Of a stretch of DNA of 64,000 bases, positions 34,511 through 43,664 are shown piece after piece. The stretch comes from an uncultured Saprospiraceae bacterium (GTDB lineage Bacteria; Bacteroidota; Bacteroidia; Chitinophagales; Saprospiraceae). Location: NCBI GenBank assembly GCA_937941765.1, contig CALDGQ010000016.1, positions 62,001-126,000 on the forward strand, read 5' to 3'. Made by a program: the position numbers and the translations under genes. Every line of letters starts with the position of its first letter. Position 1 is the first letter of the stretch. The notes beneath the pieces were generated by a model that made no database searches, was not told where the DNA came from, and was given only the letters and a program-made list of their open reading frames with translations.

Positions 34511-35824
34511 ATGAGTAAACTGAAACCCCATAAAGGGAAACTAGGAATATTGACACCAGGAATGGGCGCTGTCGCCACTACTTTTATCGCTGGTGTAATT
34601 GCTGTTAGAAAAGGATTGGGACAACCAATCGGTTCATTGACTCAAATGGACAGAATCCGTCTCGGTAAAAGAACGGACAACAGAAATCCAAAAGTAAAAA
34701 ACTTCGTACCACTAGCACCGCTTAAAGATATTGTCTTTGGTGGGTGGGATATTTTTCCAGAAAATGTTTATGAAGCAGCAATTCATGCCAATGTGTTAGA
34801 CAAGACATTGTTGAATGAAATGAAAAAAGAGCTTAAAAAAATTAAGCCAATGAAAGCTGTTTTTGATAGAAAGTATGTCAAAAAATTAGACGGAAAATAT
34901 ATCAAAAAAGGAAAGACCAAAATGGAGTTGGCGGAGAAGCTGATGAAAGACATGAAGGATTTTAAAAAATCCAACAAATGTGATCGATTAGTGGTTGTCT
35001 GGTGTGGTTCTACCGAAGTGTATATTAAAGATTCTGACGTACATTCTTCTCTTAAGAAATTTGAAAAAGGACTCCGTAACAATAGTAAGTTGATTGCACC
35101 TAGTATGATATATGCGTATGCTGCTTTGAAAATGGGCGTTCCATTTGCAAACGGTGCACCTAACTTATCTTGTGATATTCCAGCATTACTAGAATTGGCG
35201 AAAAAGACTCAAACACCAATTTGTGGAAAGGATTTTAAAACAGGTCAGACTTTAATGAAAACAATTTTAGCTCCTGGTTTGAAAGCTCGTTCTATCGGTA
35301 TCAGTGGATGGTTCTCAACCAACATTCTCGGAAATAGAGATGGTGAAGTATTAGATGATCCAGATAGTTTTAAAACAAAAGAGGTTTCTAAGTTAAGTGT
35401 TTTAGACCAAATTTTAAAACCTAAAGAAAATCCAGAACTCTATAAAGATCTATATCACAAAGTCCGTATCAACTATTACCCACCTCACGGTGATAACAAA
35501 GAAGGTTGGGACAATATCGATATTCGTGGTTGGTTGGATTACCCAATGCAAATCAAAATCGATTTCTTATGTAGAGATTCCATCTTAGCTGCACCTATCG
35601 TGTTAGATTTAGCACTGTTTATGGATTTGGCAAAGCGTGCCAACATGAGCGGAATTCAAGAATGGTTGTCTTTCTATTTCAAATCTCCTCAAACAAAAAA
35701 AGGTTTGGATCCAATGCACGATATTTTCAAGCAAAAGATTAAGTTGCAAAATACTTTGCGTCATATGAAAGGGGAGAGTTTGATTACGCATCTTGGTTTG
35801 GATTATTATGATGAGAAGAAATAG
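34511..35824 (+). CDS. Inositol-3-phosphate synthase
   Basis: Converts glucose 6-phosphate to myo-inositol 3-phosphate in an NAD-dependent reaction. The N-terminal Rossmann part has KLGILTPGMGAVATTFIAG. Further family segments are GGWDIFPENVYEAA, NGAPNLSCDIPALLELA, and KDFKTGQTLMKT with GISGWFSTNILGNRDG. The DSILAAPIVLDLALFMDLA segment near the end matches the catalytic region. Length of 437 residues is within the family range. Its neighbours (CDP-alcohol phosphatidyltransferase upstream, PfkB-type kinase downstream) make an inositol phospholipid pathway likely. Confidence 0.93.
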   Translation: MSKLKPHKGKLGILTPGMGAVATTFIAGVIAVRKGLGQPIGSLTQMDRIRLGKRTDNRNPKVKNFVPLAPLKDIVFGGWDIFPENVYEAAIHANVLDKTLLNEMKKELKKIKPMKAVFDRKYVKKLDGKYIKKGKTKMELAEKLMKDMKDFKKSNKCDRLVVVWCGSTEVYIKDSDVHSSLKKFEKGLRNNSKLIAPSMIYAYAALKMGVPFANGAPNLSCDIPALLELAKKTQTPICGKDFKTGQTLMKTILAPGLKARSIGISGWFSTNILGNRDGEVLDDPDSFKTKEVSKLSVLDQILKPKENPELYKDLYHKVRINYYPPHGDNKEGWDNIDIRGWLDYPMQIKIDFLCRDSILAAPIVLDLALFMDLAKRANMSGIQEWLSFYFKSPQTKKGLDPMHDIFKQKIKLQNTLRHMKGESLITHLGLDYYDEKK

Positions 35825-35834
35825 AGAATTTTTG

Positions 35835-35918
35835 TTTCACGCAGATTTCACAGATGAACACAGATAGTGAACGTGAATACGTTTTAAATCTACGTTGATC
35901 TGCGATATCTGTGTGAAA
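35835..35918. repeat. Hairpin of 'cacgcagatttcacagat' words after the inositol-phosphate synthase gene
   Basis: The left arm TTTCACGCAGATTTCACAG and its continuation pair over ~31 bases with the right arm ATCTACGTTGATCTGCGATA and beyond, with a handful of mismatches. The centre contains GTGAACGTGAATACG. It begins 11 bp past the stop codon. Tandem CAGAT words of this type are known as intergenic fillers in other Bacteroidota genomes. Confidence 0.75.
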
Positions 35919-35937
35919 TAATTCTTCATTCTATATT

Positions 35938-36747
35938 ATGAAAAATATAAGTCCAGAATTCCTAACCATCGGACACTGCTGTCTAGATAAAAAAGAAAAA
36001 GGTTGGGTGCCAGGCGGAGCGACTACTTACGGGCTCAATCTGGCAAATCAACTTAACATACCTTCTACATTATTAACCAGTACTTCGACGGATTTTGATC
36101 ACAGCATTTTTGGTAAGGTAGATATTATAAATATTGCGACGGATCAAACTACAAAATTTCACAATCAGGAAACAGTCACTGGTCGAAAACAAATCATCGA
36201 ATCAGTCGCCACTACTTTACTTCCTTTAGCTCTTAAAGGAAAATATCAAGACATCAAAATGGCGCATCTGTGTCCCATCGCGCAAGAAGTAGATATCTCA
36301 TTTCTAGATTATTTTTCGACAGACACGATAATTTGTTTGAGTCCACAAGGTTGGTTGCGGAAATGGGATGATAATGGGCGGGTCTCTCACATTGAATTCA
36401 AAGACTTTTATTTATGGAAACGGGCAAATATTGTTGTGTTAAGTCAAGAAGAAATTGGAGATAATAATCCGAATTCGATAGCAGAAAATTTTGACTACTT
36501 CATTTTGACCAAGGGTGGGGAAGGAGCTGTTTTGTTTCATGACAGAAAAACTTATGAGTTTCCTGTTTATCCCGTTGAAAAAGTGGTAGATACAACAGGT
36601 GCAGGTGATGTTTTTGCAGCTGCTTTTTTGTTTAAATTGGTGGAGACGAATGATGCCATCTTGGCAATGCGATTTGCGAGTTGGTGTGCGGCTTGTTGTG
36701 TGGAGGCGGAGGGAGTGGAGTTTTCTTGTAGAATGTATGATTTATGA
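35938..36747 (+). CDS. PfkB-family carbohydrate kinase (possible inositol kinase)
   Basis: A 269-residue sugar-kinase-fold protein. Substrate-side glycines are in GWVPGGATTYGLNLANQL. The C-terminal signature VVDTTGAGDVFAAAF carries the catalytic Asp and anion hole. It follows the inositol-phosphate synthase, and a branch of PfkB enzymes phosphorylates myo-inositol (the plant inositol kinase), so inositol is a reasonable candidate substrate. This is inference only; ribokinase-like or nucleoside substrates are not excluded. It is slightly shorter than most relatives, and the last codons (RMYDL and stop) are written by the family B repeat that follows. The C-terminus may thus be a recent replacement. 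Confidence 0.85.
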   Translation: MKNISPEFLTIGHCCLDKKEKGWVPGGATTYGLNLANQLNIPSTLLTSTSTDFDHSIFGKVDIINIATDQTTKFHNQETVTGRKQIIESVATTLLPLALKGKYQDIKMAHLCPIAQEVDISFLDYFSTDTIICLSPQGWLRKWDDNGRVSHIEFKDFYLWKRANIVVLSQEEIGDNNPNSIAENFDYFILTKGGEGAVLFHDRKTYEFPVYPVEKVVDTTGAGDVFAAAFLFKLVETNDAILAMRFASWCAACCVEAEGVEFSCRMYDL

Positions 36748-37177
36748 TGATTTTCTCAGATTCGCGATGCGAAAATTCGAATGTATGATATGATCTAGTT
36801 TCGTATGCACACGTGAGCACACGTCAGACTGTGCGAAAACAAAATTGAACCGCAAAATATCGAACAAGGAACCGCAGAATGTAGAAGGTTGAGCACGCGA
36901 GTATAAACGTATATTAACGAATTTCATGCTTAATTGGACACGTACTCTACTTCGACATTCGATATTTTGCGGTTGGATATTCTGCGGTTCAGTTTCCGAA
37001 AGCATATTTGCACAGCCTGACGTAACAACGATCCTATCATACATCATACATTCGATTCGACTTTAGTCGACGAGAAAATTATCATAAATCTAATACGTGA
37101 GCACACGCCGCAACGGTCATATCATACATCATACATTCGAATCGACTTTAGGAGATAAGAAAACCATCATAAATCCG
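36733..37177. repeat. Composite of nested inverted repeats (families B, A and C)
   Basis: The outermost pair is family B: 36733-36797 (ATGATTTATGATGATTTTCT … TTCGAATGTATGATATGATC) against 37029-37092 (GATCCTATCATACATCATAC … GAGAAAATTATCATAAATCT). Inside it are element A ends at 36821-36840 (ACGTCAGACTGTGCGAAAAC) and 37004-37024. Inside these is a family C pair between 36847 and 36990 (GAACCGCAAAATATCGAACA … ATATTTTGCGGTT). A second direct copy of the right B arm follows at 37112-37177. The block separates two convergent genes and encodes nothing. The left B arm overlaps the end of the kinase gene. Confidence 0.75.
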
Positions 37178-37202
37178 AGTAAGCTTCAGCGCACGAGATC
37201 AA

Positions 37203-39527
37203 CTAAAACCGATACCCCAATTTAATCCCACCATACCAATTAGTAGGCATCCCAGGATAATAATAACGAGGAGCATTCCCGCCAAAACTACCAGCATTAA
37301 TCAAAACCATCGCAGCATATTTCTCATTGAAGAGATTGTTGATACCTCCGTGTATGTCGAAAATAAATCTTCCGAATTCCTTTTTGTAACCTACTTTTGC
37401 ATTCACTACATTAAAAGCTTCGGAGTAAATCGAATTGTCATCCCGCATTGGCATCTTGTCTACAAAACGATAATTTAGATTGGCGTAAAGACTTCTTTTG
37501 AAAAGATAACGAAGTGCAAAATTCAAAGTATGAGCAGGTGTGCCTGTTAATTTATTGCCAGAATAATCATTGTCATCATCAATGTATTCATCAAACTTGA
37601 AATCAGAAAAAGTGTAAGTTAGCTCTGCTGAAAAATGTTGATAAGAAGGAAGATCCCATTTTTTATTTAAGAAAACTTCAACTCCATTGTGGATGGTTTT
37701 TCCTGCATTGACACCGACATATTGATCTTCTGCAATTCGTTCTGCTACCAACAAGTCATTGATCTGCATAGAGAATAAAGCGATATCAAAATTAATTCCT
37801 TTATACCCATTATATCTGGTTCCAATTTCAAAATTCCAACCTTGTTCTGGATTGATATCAGGATTGATTTGTCCATCTGGTGTCAATGTTTCTTCCAAAG
37901 TAGGTGGAGAAAATCCATGACTCGCCGTAGCATAAACCATGTATTTTCTTTTGATTTTATATGAAATCCCCATTTGCGGCGACAAAATACTTGCAAAGGA
38001 ATAATCTCCAGAAACACTCGTAGAATCAGGATTGAATAAGTCCGTTAAGTTGTACTTGGTATTGTTCAAATTGATTCCTGCATGAAGATTGAATTCTTTA
38101 AAATGTCTCAATTCGTATTTGGCAAAAGCATTGTAATAATTTCTTTTTTCTTGATTGTCAGAAAGTAAATCGCCAAGTACACCATTATTCGTTACACTAG
38201 TTGTCCAATCATAATTGTCTTGAAACAATTCTAATCCAACAATAAACTTTTGGTAACCAAAATCACCTTGGTCGTGTAATTCAAATTTCGTTCTACCTCC
38301 AAATGCAATCGTATTTTCTTGCAAAATATTGAATGGGCGTGATTCATAAGAATCAAAATTGGAACTAAAAATGCTGGTTATATTATTGAGGTTCAAATTC
38401 TTTTCTGAATTGTAAAACAATAAATGGGAATGAGAAATCCCCACCATAAATTTATCATAATCTTCAAATCCCTTGACTTTATTCCAAGTAAAGGCAGCCG
38501 ATTCCGGTTCATTTTCATAATCCTCCCGATTTAGTGAACTTGGAATAAATGCTTTTAATGAAGTGAAATTTCCAAATAAAGTGGTTTTGTTTTCAATGTT
38601 ATTTCCGTATCGAGCAAGAAGAGAATACGACTTTCGATCGTACTCATTATTTTCTCTGTAACCATCACTATTTGTAAAAGAAGCATTGGCTGCGATAAAG
38701 AACTTGTCTTTTGAATAAGCAATTTGATTTACATTTCGTAACAATCCATAAGATCCAATTTGCAATGAAGAAGTGATTCCATTTATAATGTTAGAATTTC
38801 TGTAAGAATTGCTGTTGATGGTTTGCAATTCAATCAATCCTCCTAGTCCAACACCATTCGTTACCGCAGCAGGACCTTTCCATATTCGCATCGACTGAAA
38901 CAAGCTCATGTCCAAATCTTCAATGGTCGTTTCACCAACTCCTGTAGTCAATGGTATATCATCCAGATAAGCACGGATTTTTGAAGTACTAAATTGAGAT
39001 CGGTTTCCGATTCCTCTTAAGGTAATTCGATTAGTATTCAGCGCACCTGAATGCATCAATACACCTGGCGTAAGATTCAATATTGGTTCTGGACTGACAC
39101 CACTATTGGATTGAATCATCGCTAGTGTTGTTTTGAAAATGGGGGCGGGAATACTTTGTTCAATCGGAGTTGCATGAATAGCCACAGGTGGCAACGAATA
39201 GAGGAGATCAGGAAGTGAAGGAACTTTTTCTTTTAAAGTAATACTAAGTTTTGCAAGCTCATTCGCTTCAATGGTTTGCGATTCGTACCCTACATAGGAG
39301 AATTGCAGGGTTACCGATTCTTTTTCATAATCTAAAGTAAATGCACCATATACATCCGATGTAGTTCCGTATTCCAAATCACTTTCATCTATTACCAAAA
39401 TAGTTGCTCCAATTAAAGGTTCACCCGTATCCTTATCCACAACTTCCCCTTGGAAAGTATATTGCCCAAATGAAGGAACCAAAAAATAAATCAAAAATGA
39501 AATTATAAATACAACTCTGCTAATCAT
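37203..39527 (-). CDS. TonB-dependent receptor (FecA/siderophore-like plug)
   Basis: A 774-residue outer-membrane receptor. After the signal peptide (SRVVFIISFLIYFLVPSFG) comes a CarboxypepD_reg-like domain (FQGEVVDKDTGEPLIGATIL). The plug contains NRITLRGIGNRSQF and AYLDDIPLTTGVGET, close to the pattern of iron-complex receptors. The barrel ends in YYYPGMPTNWYGGIKLGYRF, with a C-terminal Phe. An iron-siderophore or related substrate is plausible but unproven. Its ATG overlaps the glyA stop codon by one base (TAATG), so translation of the two is probably coupled. That pairing is unexpected for a housekeeping gene. Confidence 0.88.
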   Translation of the reverse strand: MISRVVFIISFLIYFLVPSFGQYTFQGEVVDKDTGEPLIGATILVIDESDLEYGTTSDVYGAFTLDYEKESVTLQFSYVGYESQTIEANELAKLSITLKEKVPSLPDLLYSLPPVAIHATPIEQSIPAPIFKTTLAMIQSNSGVSPEPILNLTPGVLMHSGALNTNRITLRGIGNRSQFSTSKIRAYLDDIPLTTGVGETTIEDLDMSLFQSMRIWKGPAAVTNGVGLGGLIELQTINSNSYRNSNIINGITSSLQIGSYGLLRNVNQIAYSKDKFFIAANASFTNSDGYRENNEYDRKSYSLLARYGNNIENKTTLFGNFTSLKAFIPSSLNREDYENEPESAAFTWNKVKGFEDYDKFMVGISHSHLLFYNSEKNLNLNNITSIFSSNFDSYESRPFNILQENTIAFGGRTKFELHDQGDFGYQKFIVGLELFQDNYDWTTSVTNNGVLGDLLSDNQEKRNYYNAFAKYELRHFKEFNLHAGINLNNTKYNLTDLFNPDSTSVSGDYSFASILSPQMGISYKIKRKYMVYATASHGFSPPTLEETLTPDGQINPDINPEQGWNFEIGTRYNGYKGINFDIALFSMQINDLLVAERIAEDQYVGVNAGKTIHNGVEVFLNKKWDLPSYQHFSAELTYTFSDFKFDEYIDDDNDYSGNKLTGTPAHTLNFALRYLFKRSLYANLNYRFVDKMPMRDDNSIYSEAFNVVNAKVGYKKEFGRFIFDIHGGINNLFNEKYAAMVLINAGSFGGNAPRYYYPGMPTNWYGGIKLGYRF

Positions 39528-40810
39528 TAAGCCATCTCATTTTCATACAGCGGAAAACGTTGCATGTAATTATGAATTTCTTTTTTAGTATCTGCAATCA
39601 AGGTTTCGTTAGCTGTATTTTTGATAATCGCATCCATCCATTCAACTGTTTTCAAACAATCTGCTTCCACAAAACCTCTCGTCGTAATTGCAGCGGTTCC
39701 AACTCGAATTCCAGAAGTTACAAACGGAGATTGTGTGTCAAATGGCACCATGTTTTTATTGACCGTAATTTCAGCTCTTACCAATGCATTTTCCGCTTCT
39801 TTACCAGTGACTCCTTTGGAACGAAGATCAATCAACATTAAGTGATTATCGGTACCTCCCGAAATAACTTTGTATCCCAAATTTACAAAAGCATCACACA
39901 TCGCTTGTGCATTTTTGATGACTTGCTCACCATAGGTTTTGAAAGAAGGTAACAATGCTTCTCCGAATGCCACTGCTTTGGCAGCAATCACATGTTCCAA
40001 TGGTCCACCTTGCATTCCTGGAAAAACACCACTATTCAAAATGGCGGACATCTTTATTGGATTCCCTTTTTTAGTTTTTCTTCCCCATGGATTGTCAAAA
40101 TTATTCCCCATCATAATGATACCACCACGAGGGCCACGTAAAGTTTTATGAGTTGTCGAAGAAACGATATCGCAATGTTGCAAAGGGTTTTTCAACAAAC
40201 CAGCAGCAATCAATCCAGCTGGATGTGCAATATCTGCTAACAATAAAGCTCCGACTTCATCTGCAATTTTTCTAAACCTTGCATAATCCCATTCTCTAGA
40301 ATATGCGGAGGCACCACATACAATTAATTTAGGTTGTTCTTTTTTTGCAATTGATTCTACCTTGTCCATATCGATTAATCCTGTATCTTCTTCGACACCA
40401 TAAAAAGATGCATCATAATGTTTACCAGAAAAATTGACAGGAGAACCATGAGATAAATGTCCACCATGAGATAAGTTGAAACCAAGCACTTTGTCACCAG
40501 GTTTTAAACAAGCTAAGAAAATTGCAGCATTGGCTTGTGCACCAGAATGTGGTTGAACATTACAATATGCTGCACCAAATAACTCCTTCAAACGATCGAT
40601 CGCCAACTGCTCAACTTGATCCACAATTTCACAACCGCCATAGTACCTTTTACCAGGATATCCTTCCGCATATTTGTTGGTCAAACAACTACCCATTGCT
40701 TCAATTACTTGCGCACTTGTAAAATTCTCAGAAGCAATCAGTTCTATTCCGTGTCTTTGTCTATCCAGCTCATTATTAATGAGTTGAAAAACTATATTAT
40801 CTTTGGACAT
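39527..40810 (-). CDS. glyA: Serine hydroxymethyltransferase
   Basis: PLP enzyme making glycine and 5,10-methylene-tetrahydrofolate from serine. The PLP-binding lysine is in [17 protein letters not shown]. Other hallmarks are [40 protein letters not shown] and [15 protein letters not shown]. Length of 427 residues is normal. The gene is divergent from the phosphoesterase at 41010, with a ~200-bp promoter region between them. Confidence 0.98.
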   Translation of the reverse strand: MSKDNIVFQLINNELDRQRHGIELIASENFTSAQVIEAMGSCLTNKYAEGYPGKRYYGGCEIVDQVEQLAIDRLKELFGAAYCNVQPHSGAQANAAIFLACLKPGDKVLGFNLSHGGHLSHGSPVNFSGKHYDASFYGVEEDTGLIDMDKVESIAKKEQPKLIVCGASAYSREWDYARFRKIADEVGALLLADIAHPAGLIAAGLLKNPLQHCDIVSSTTHKTLRGPRGGIIMMGNNFDNPWGRKTKKGNPIKMSAILNSGVFPGMQGGPLEHVIAAKAVAFGEALLPSFKTYGEQVIKNAQAMCDAFVNLGYKVISGGTDNHLMLIDLRSKGVTGKEAENALVRAEITVNKNMVPFDTQSPFVTSGIRVGTAAITTRGFVEADCLKTVEWMDAIIKNTANETLIADTKKEIHNYMQRFPLYENEMA

Positions 40811-41009
40811 ATAAGTTCTTTTAGTGATATTTAAAGCTGAATAACAGCTCGTTATAATAAATTGAAATGAGCTTAAAATTACAATAAATCCTTCAAGTTT
40901 TAGTTTTGCAACTAAATAGCCTCAGTTAAAATATATCAAATTTTAGAATCAATTGAAAATCATTGATTTAACAGGATTTTCCTTTTTTCGATACCAAGCA
41001 AGATACACA

Positions 41010-42986
41010 ATGACAAGTAAGCTTTTCTTTATTTTATTGACATTTCTAATCACTTCTGATGCGTTTGCGACAGTTGATCGATTTAGGGCGATGTGGAGAG
41101 ATGATCCAGCTACAACGATGGTAATTGGATTTGATTTAATTTCTGGTACCAATCCAGTTATCTATTATGATACACAAGATAATGGTAGAGATTATGATCA
41201 GTACCGATATTTACAAGAAGTAGATCATGTAGTTAGTGCAAAAGGTATGAATAATCAATTCATCCGTTTACGTGGATTGATGCCGAATACTATTTATTAT
41301 TTCGTCATTAAGGATTCTGAAAATGTAAGTAGAAAAATGTCTTTCAGAACGATGCCTGATAATCCTTACGAACGATTGTCTATCATTGCTGGTGGGGATT
41401 CTAGAAATCATAGAGCTGCTAGAAGAAATGCAAATTCAATGGTAGCAAAATTAAGACCACATCTTGTTATGTTCGGTGGAGATATGACTGGCGGGGATAA
41501 CTCGGATCAATGGAAAAAATGGTTTGATGATTGGCAAGAAACAATAGGAAAGGATGGAAGAATAATCCCTATCATTGTCACAAGAGGAAATCATGAGTCT
41601 TCAAATGTAAGTCTTAGAGAATTATTTGACGTTGCTGCTGAGAAATTATATTACGGGATGACTATCGGTGGAGATCTACTTAGAGTCTATACCTTGAATA
41701 CTTTAATTTCTAGTGGTGGTGATCAAATGGCTTGGCTAAATCATGATTTAAAAACAATAGGTACTCGTTGTCGTTGGAAGATGGCTCAGTATCATTATGC
41801 GATACGACCACATACAACCAGTAAGACAGAAAGAAATGATCAGTTGAAAAATTGGGCAACTTTATTTCATAAATATAAAGTGAACTTAGTAGTTGAATCT
41901 GACATTCATGTCGTGAAATCTACTTGGCCTATCCGACCTTCAAGAGAGCCTGGAAGTGAACATGGATTTATTCGTGATGATGTCAACGGAACCGTATATG
42001 TAGGTGAAGGCTGTTGGGGCGCTCCTTTGAGAAGAGCAAATGATAGAAAAAGTTGGACAAGAGATACCGATAGTTTCAATCAGTTCAAATGGATTGTGGT
42101 TGATTATGATGGTATTGAAGTGAGAACCATTAAAACTGATAATGCAAATGAGGTAGGTTACTGTACTGAAGATACTCGTTTTTCTGCTCCTAATGGAATA
42201 GAAATTTGGCACCCTGCAAATGGTCCCGTAATCTATATTAATCATCCAGGAGCAACTGATATTGCGAGTATGGACGAACCAATTGCAGAACCAGTACCAG
42301 TCCGTACACCTGTCTCTGAAAAAAAACCAACACCTAAGACTGAAAAGCCTAAATATGTAGAAAAACCAGTTGCCGAGAAACCTAAGAAATCAGCTCCTGT
42401 GCCCGTGGTAAAGCCGATAAAAAAAGTTGAAAAAGAAGTAGTTGTTTCAAATTTTAATGCAACGGTTTATGATGAAGAAGTAACTGTTCAATGGACTTCT
42501 ATTGATGAACCACAAAACGTTGTATATGATGTATTGAGATCAGAAGATGGAAAGGCTTATATTTCGATTTCTCAAGTAAGTGGTACGCAATTGAAAGGAG
42601 AAAATCGTTATAAAATTGTAGATAATATCAGCAAGATAACGAATAGAAAACAACTCTCTTACAGATTGGGTCACAACAAAAAAAGTGGAGAATATCTTAC
42701 TGCAAAAAAATCCACAACTGAAAGATGGAAAAGTTTTAAAAAGGTAAAAGCGGATCCAAGAACTGGATTGTGCAAAGTAAAATATACACTTGAAAGCTTT
42801 GGAGATATTACAATCAGTATGATTGATGTGAACGACACCGAAATTCTCTCGAATAAATATGAAAATAAAAAACCTGGCGTTTATCTTCAAACAATAGATA
42901 TGCGGACACTCCAAGTTGGATCTTATTTAGTGGTCATCAAAGCCGGTCAAGTAATTTTAAATCAATATCGAGTAGACAAACGTTAA
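41010..42986 (+). CDS. Secreted calcineurin-like phosphoesterase with purple-acid-phosphatase-type N-domain
   Basis: A 658-residue protein from the ATG at 41010, which gives a signal peptide (LFFILLTFLITSDAFA). A fibronectin-like N-terminal domain (TTMVIGFDLI … LRGLMPNTIYYFVI) precedes a metallophosphoesterase domain with the usual metal-binding blocks: IAGGDSRNH, VMFGGDMTGG and TRGNHES. The last block is degenerate (VVESDIHVVKS instead of GHxHxYER). A proline/lysine/glutamate-rich linker (~residues 425-495) leads to a C-terminal ~150-residue beta domain resembling T9SS sorting modules (ending LQVGSYLVVIKAGQVILNQY). Export to the cell surface is thus likely. The substrate is unknown. Confidence 0.82.
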   Translation: MTSKLFFILLTFLITSDAFATVDRFRAMWRDDPATTMVIGFDLISGTNPVIYYDTQDNGRDYDQYRYLQEVDHVVSAKGMNNQFIRLRGLMPNTIYYFVIKDSENVSRKMSFRTMPDNPYERLSIIAGGDSRNHRAARRNANSMVAKLRPHLVMFGGDMTGGDNSDQWKKWFDDWQETIGKDGRIIPIIVTRGNHESSNVSLRELFDVAAEKLYYGMTIGGDLLRVYTLNTLISSGGDQMAWLNHDLKTIGTRCRWKMAQYHYAIRPHTTSKTERNDQLKNWATLFHKYKVNLVVESDIHVVKSTWPIRPSREPGSEHGFIRDDVNGTVYVGEGCWGAPLRRANDRKSWTRDTDSFNQFKWIVVDYDGIEVRTIKTDNANEVGYCTEDTRFSAPNGIEIWHPANGPVIYINHPGATDIASMDEPIAEPVPVRTPVSEKKPTPKTEKPKYVEKPVAEKPKKSAPVPVVKPIKKVEKEVVVSNFNATVYDEEVTVQWTSIDEPQNVVYDVLRSEDGKAYISISQVSGTQLKGENRYKIVDNISKITNRKQLSYRLGHNKKSGEYLTAKKSTTERWKSFKKVKADPRTGLCKVKYTLESFGDITISMIDVNDTEILSNKYENKKPGVYLQTIDMRTLQVGSYLVVIKAGQVILNQYRVDKR

Positions 42987-43015
42987 AAGGGTTTATATAA
43001 TATTCTTGTTTTTTT

Positions 43016-43068
43016 AAATGGCAAAGATGAGTTCGTATATCAAACGATTCATCTTTGCCATTTTTTTT
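43016..43068 (+). terminator. Terminator after the phosphoesterase gene
   Basis: AAATGGCAAAGATGA pairs with TCATCTTTGCCATTT around an 18-nt loop, followed by further T. It starts 30 bp past the stop codon. The remainder of the gap to 43326 is AT-rich and has no ORF; it presumably holds the promoter of the CDGSH gene. Confidence 0.9.
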
Positions 43069-43326
43069 GAAACTAAAGTCGGTTGGATGATGTCACTCCT
43101 TCCACGTTATATAGTTTCGTGCGTGTTGAAAACTCGAAGAGGTGATATTATTCTAATAGCATAATATAGTAGATGGAGGCGAAATTCTGAAAGAGTGGTA
43201 TTATAAAAAAGAATAAACGATAAGTAAATTCAAAAGATGAATCCACTCAAAATTACTTTGTATTAAAAATTAATTATCTTACCAAAGCACACAACTTAAT
43301 TTTAGACTAATAAAAAATAACTTACT

Positions 43327-43563
43327 ATGGAAAAGAAAATACCACAAAAAGCTCCGTATGTTTTAGAAATGGAACCAGGTACTTATGCTTGGTGCTCCTG
43401 CGGTGCTTCTGCAAAACAACCTTTCTGTGATGGCTCTCACAAAGGTTCTGAATTTACACCAACGATGGAAACTATTGAAGAGAAGACTACGAAGGCTTGG
43501 TGTGGTTGTAAGAGTTCAAAGACAGGTTCTTTTTGTGATGGATCGCATAAGGGGTTGCAATAG
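43327..43563 (+). CDS. Double-CDGSH iron-sulfur protein
   Basis: A 78-residue protein made of two CDGSH motifs: CSCGASAKQPFCDGSHKG and CGCKSSKTGSFCDGSHKG. Each supplies three Cys and one His for a [2Fe-2S] cluster, so it should hold two clusters, like the type found in small bacterial and archaeal mitoNEET relatives. No signal peptide; likely cytosolic redox or cluster transfer. Both motifs are intact. It has its own terminator. Confidence 0.95.
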   Translation: MEKKIPQKAPYVLEMEPGTYAWCSCGASAKQPFCDGSHKGSEFTPTMETIEEKTTKAWCGCKSSKTGSFCDGSHKGLQ

Positions 43564-43583
43564 ATTTATATTAATTCTAACAA

Positions 43584-43625
43584 GGAAAGCGCATCAAGGA
43601 TACATTTTGATGCGCTTTCTTTATT
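43584..43625 (+). terminator. Terminator after the CDGSH gene
   Basis: GAAAGCGCATCAA / TTGATGCGCTTTC stem with an 8-nt loop and a TTTA tail, 21 bp past the stop codon. Confidence 0.9.
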
Positions 43626-43664
43626 AGAAAATTTTCTTCTAGTTTAATTAGACTAATTTGTTAT

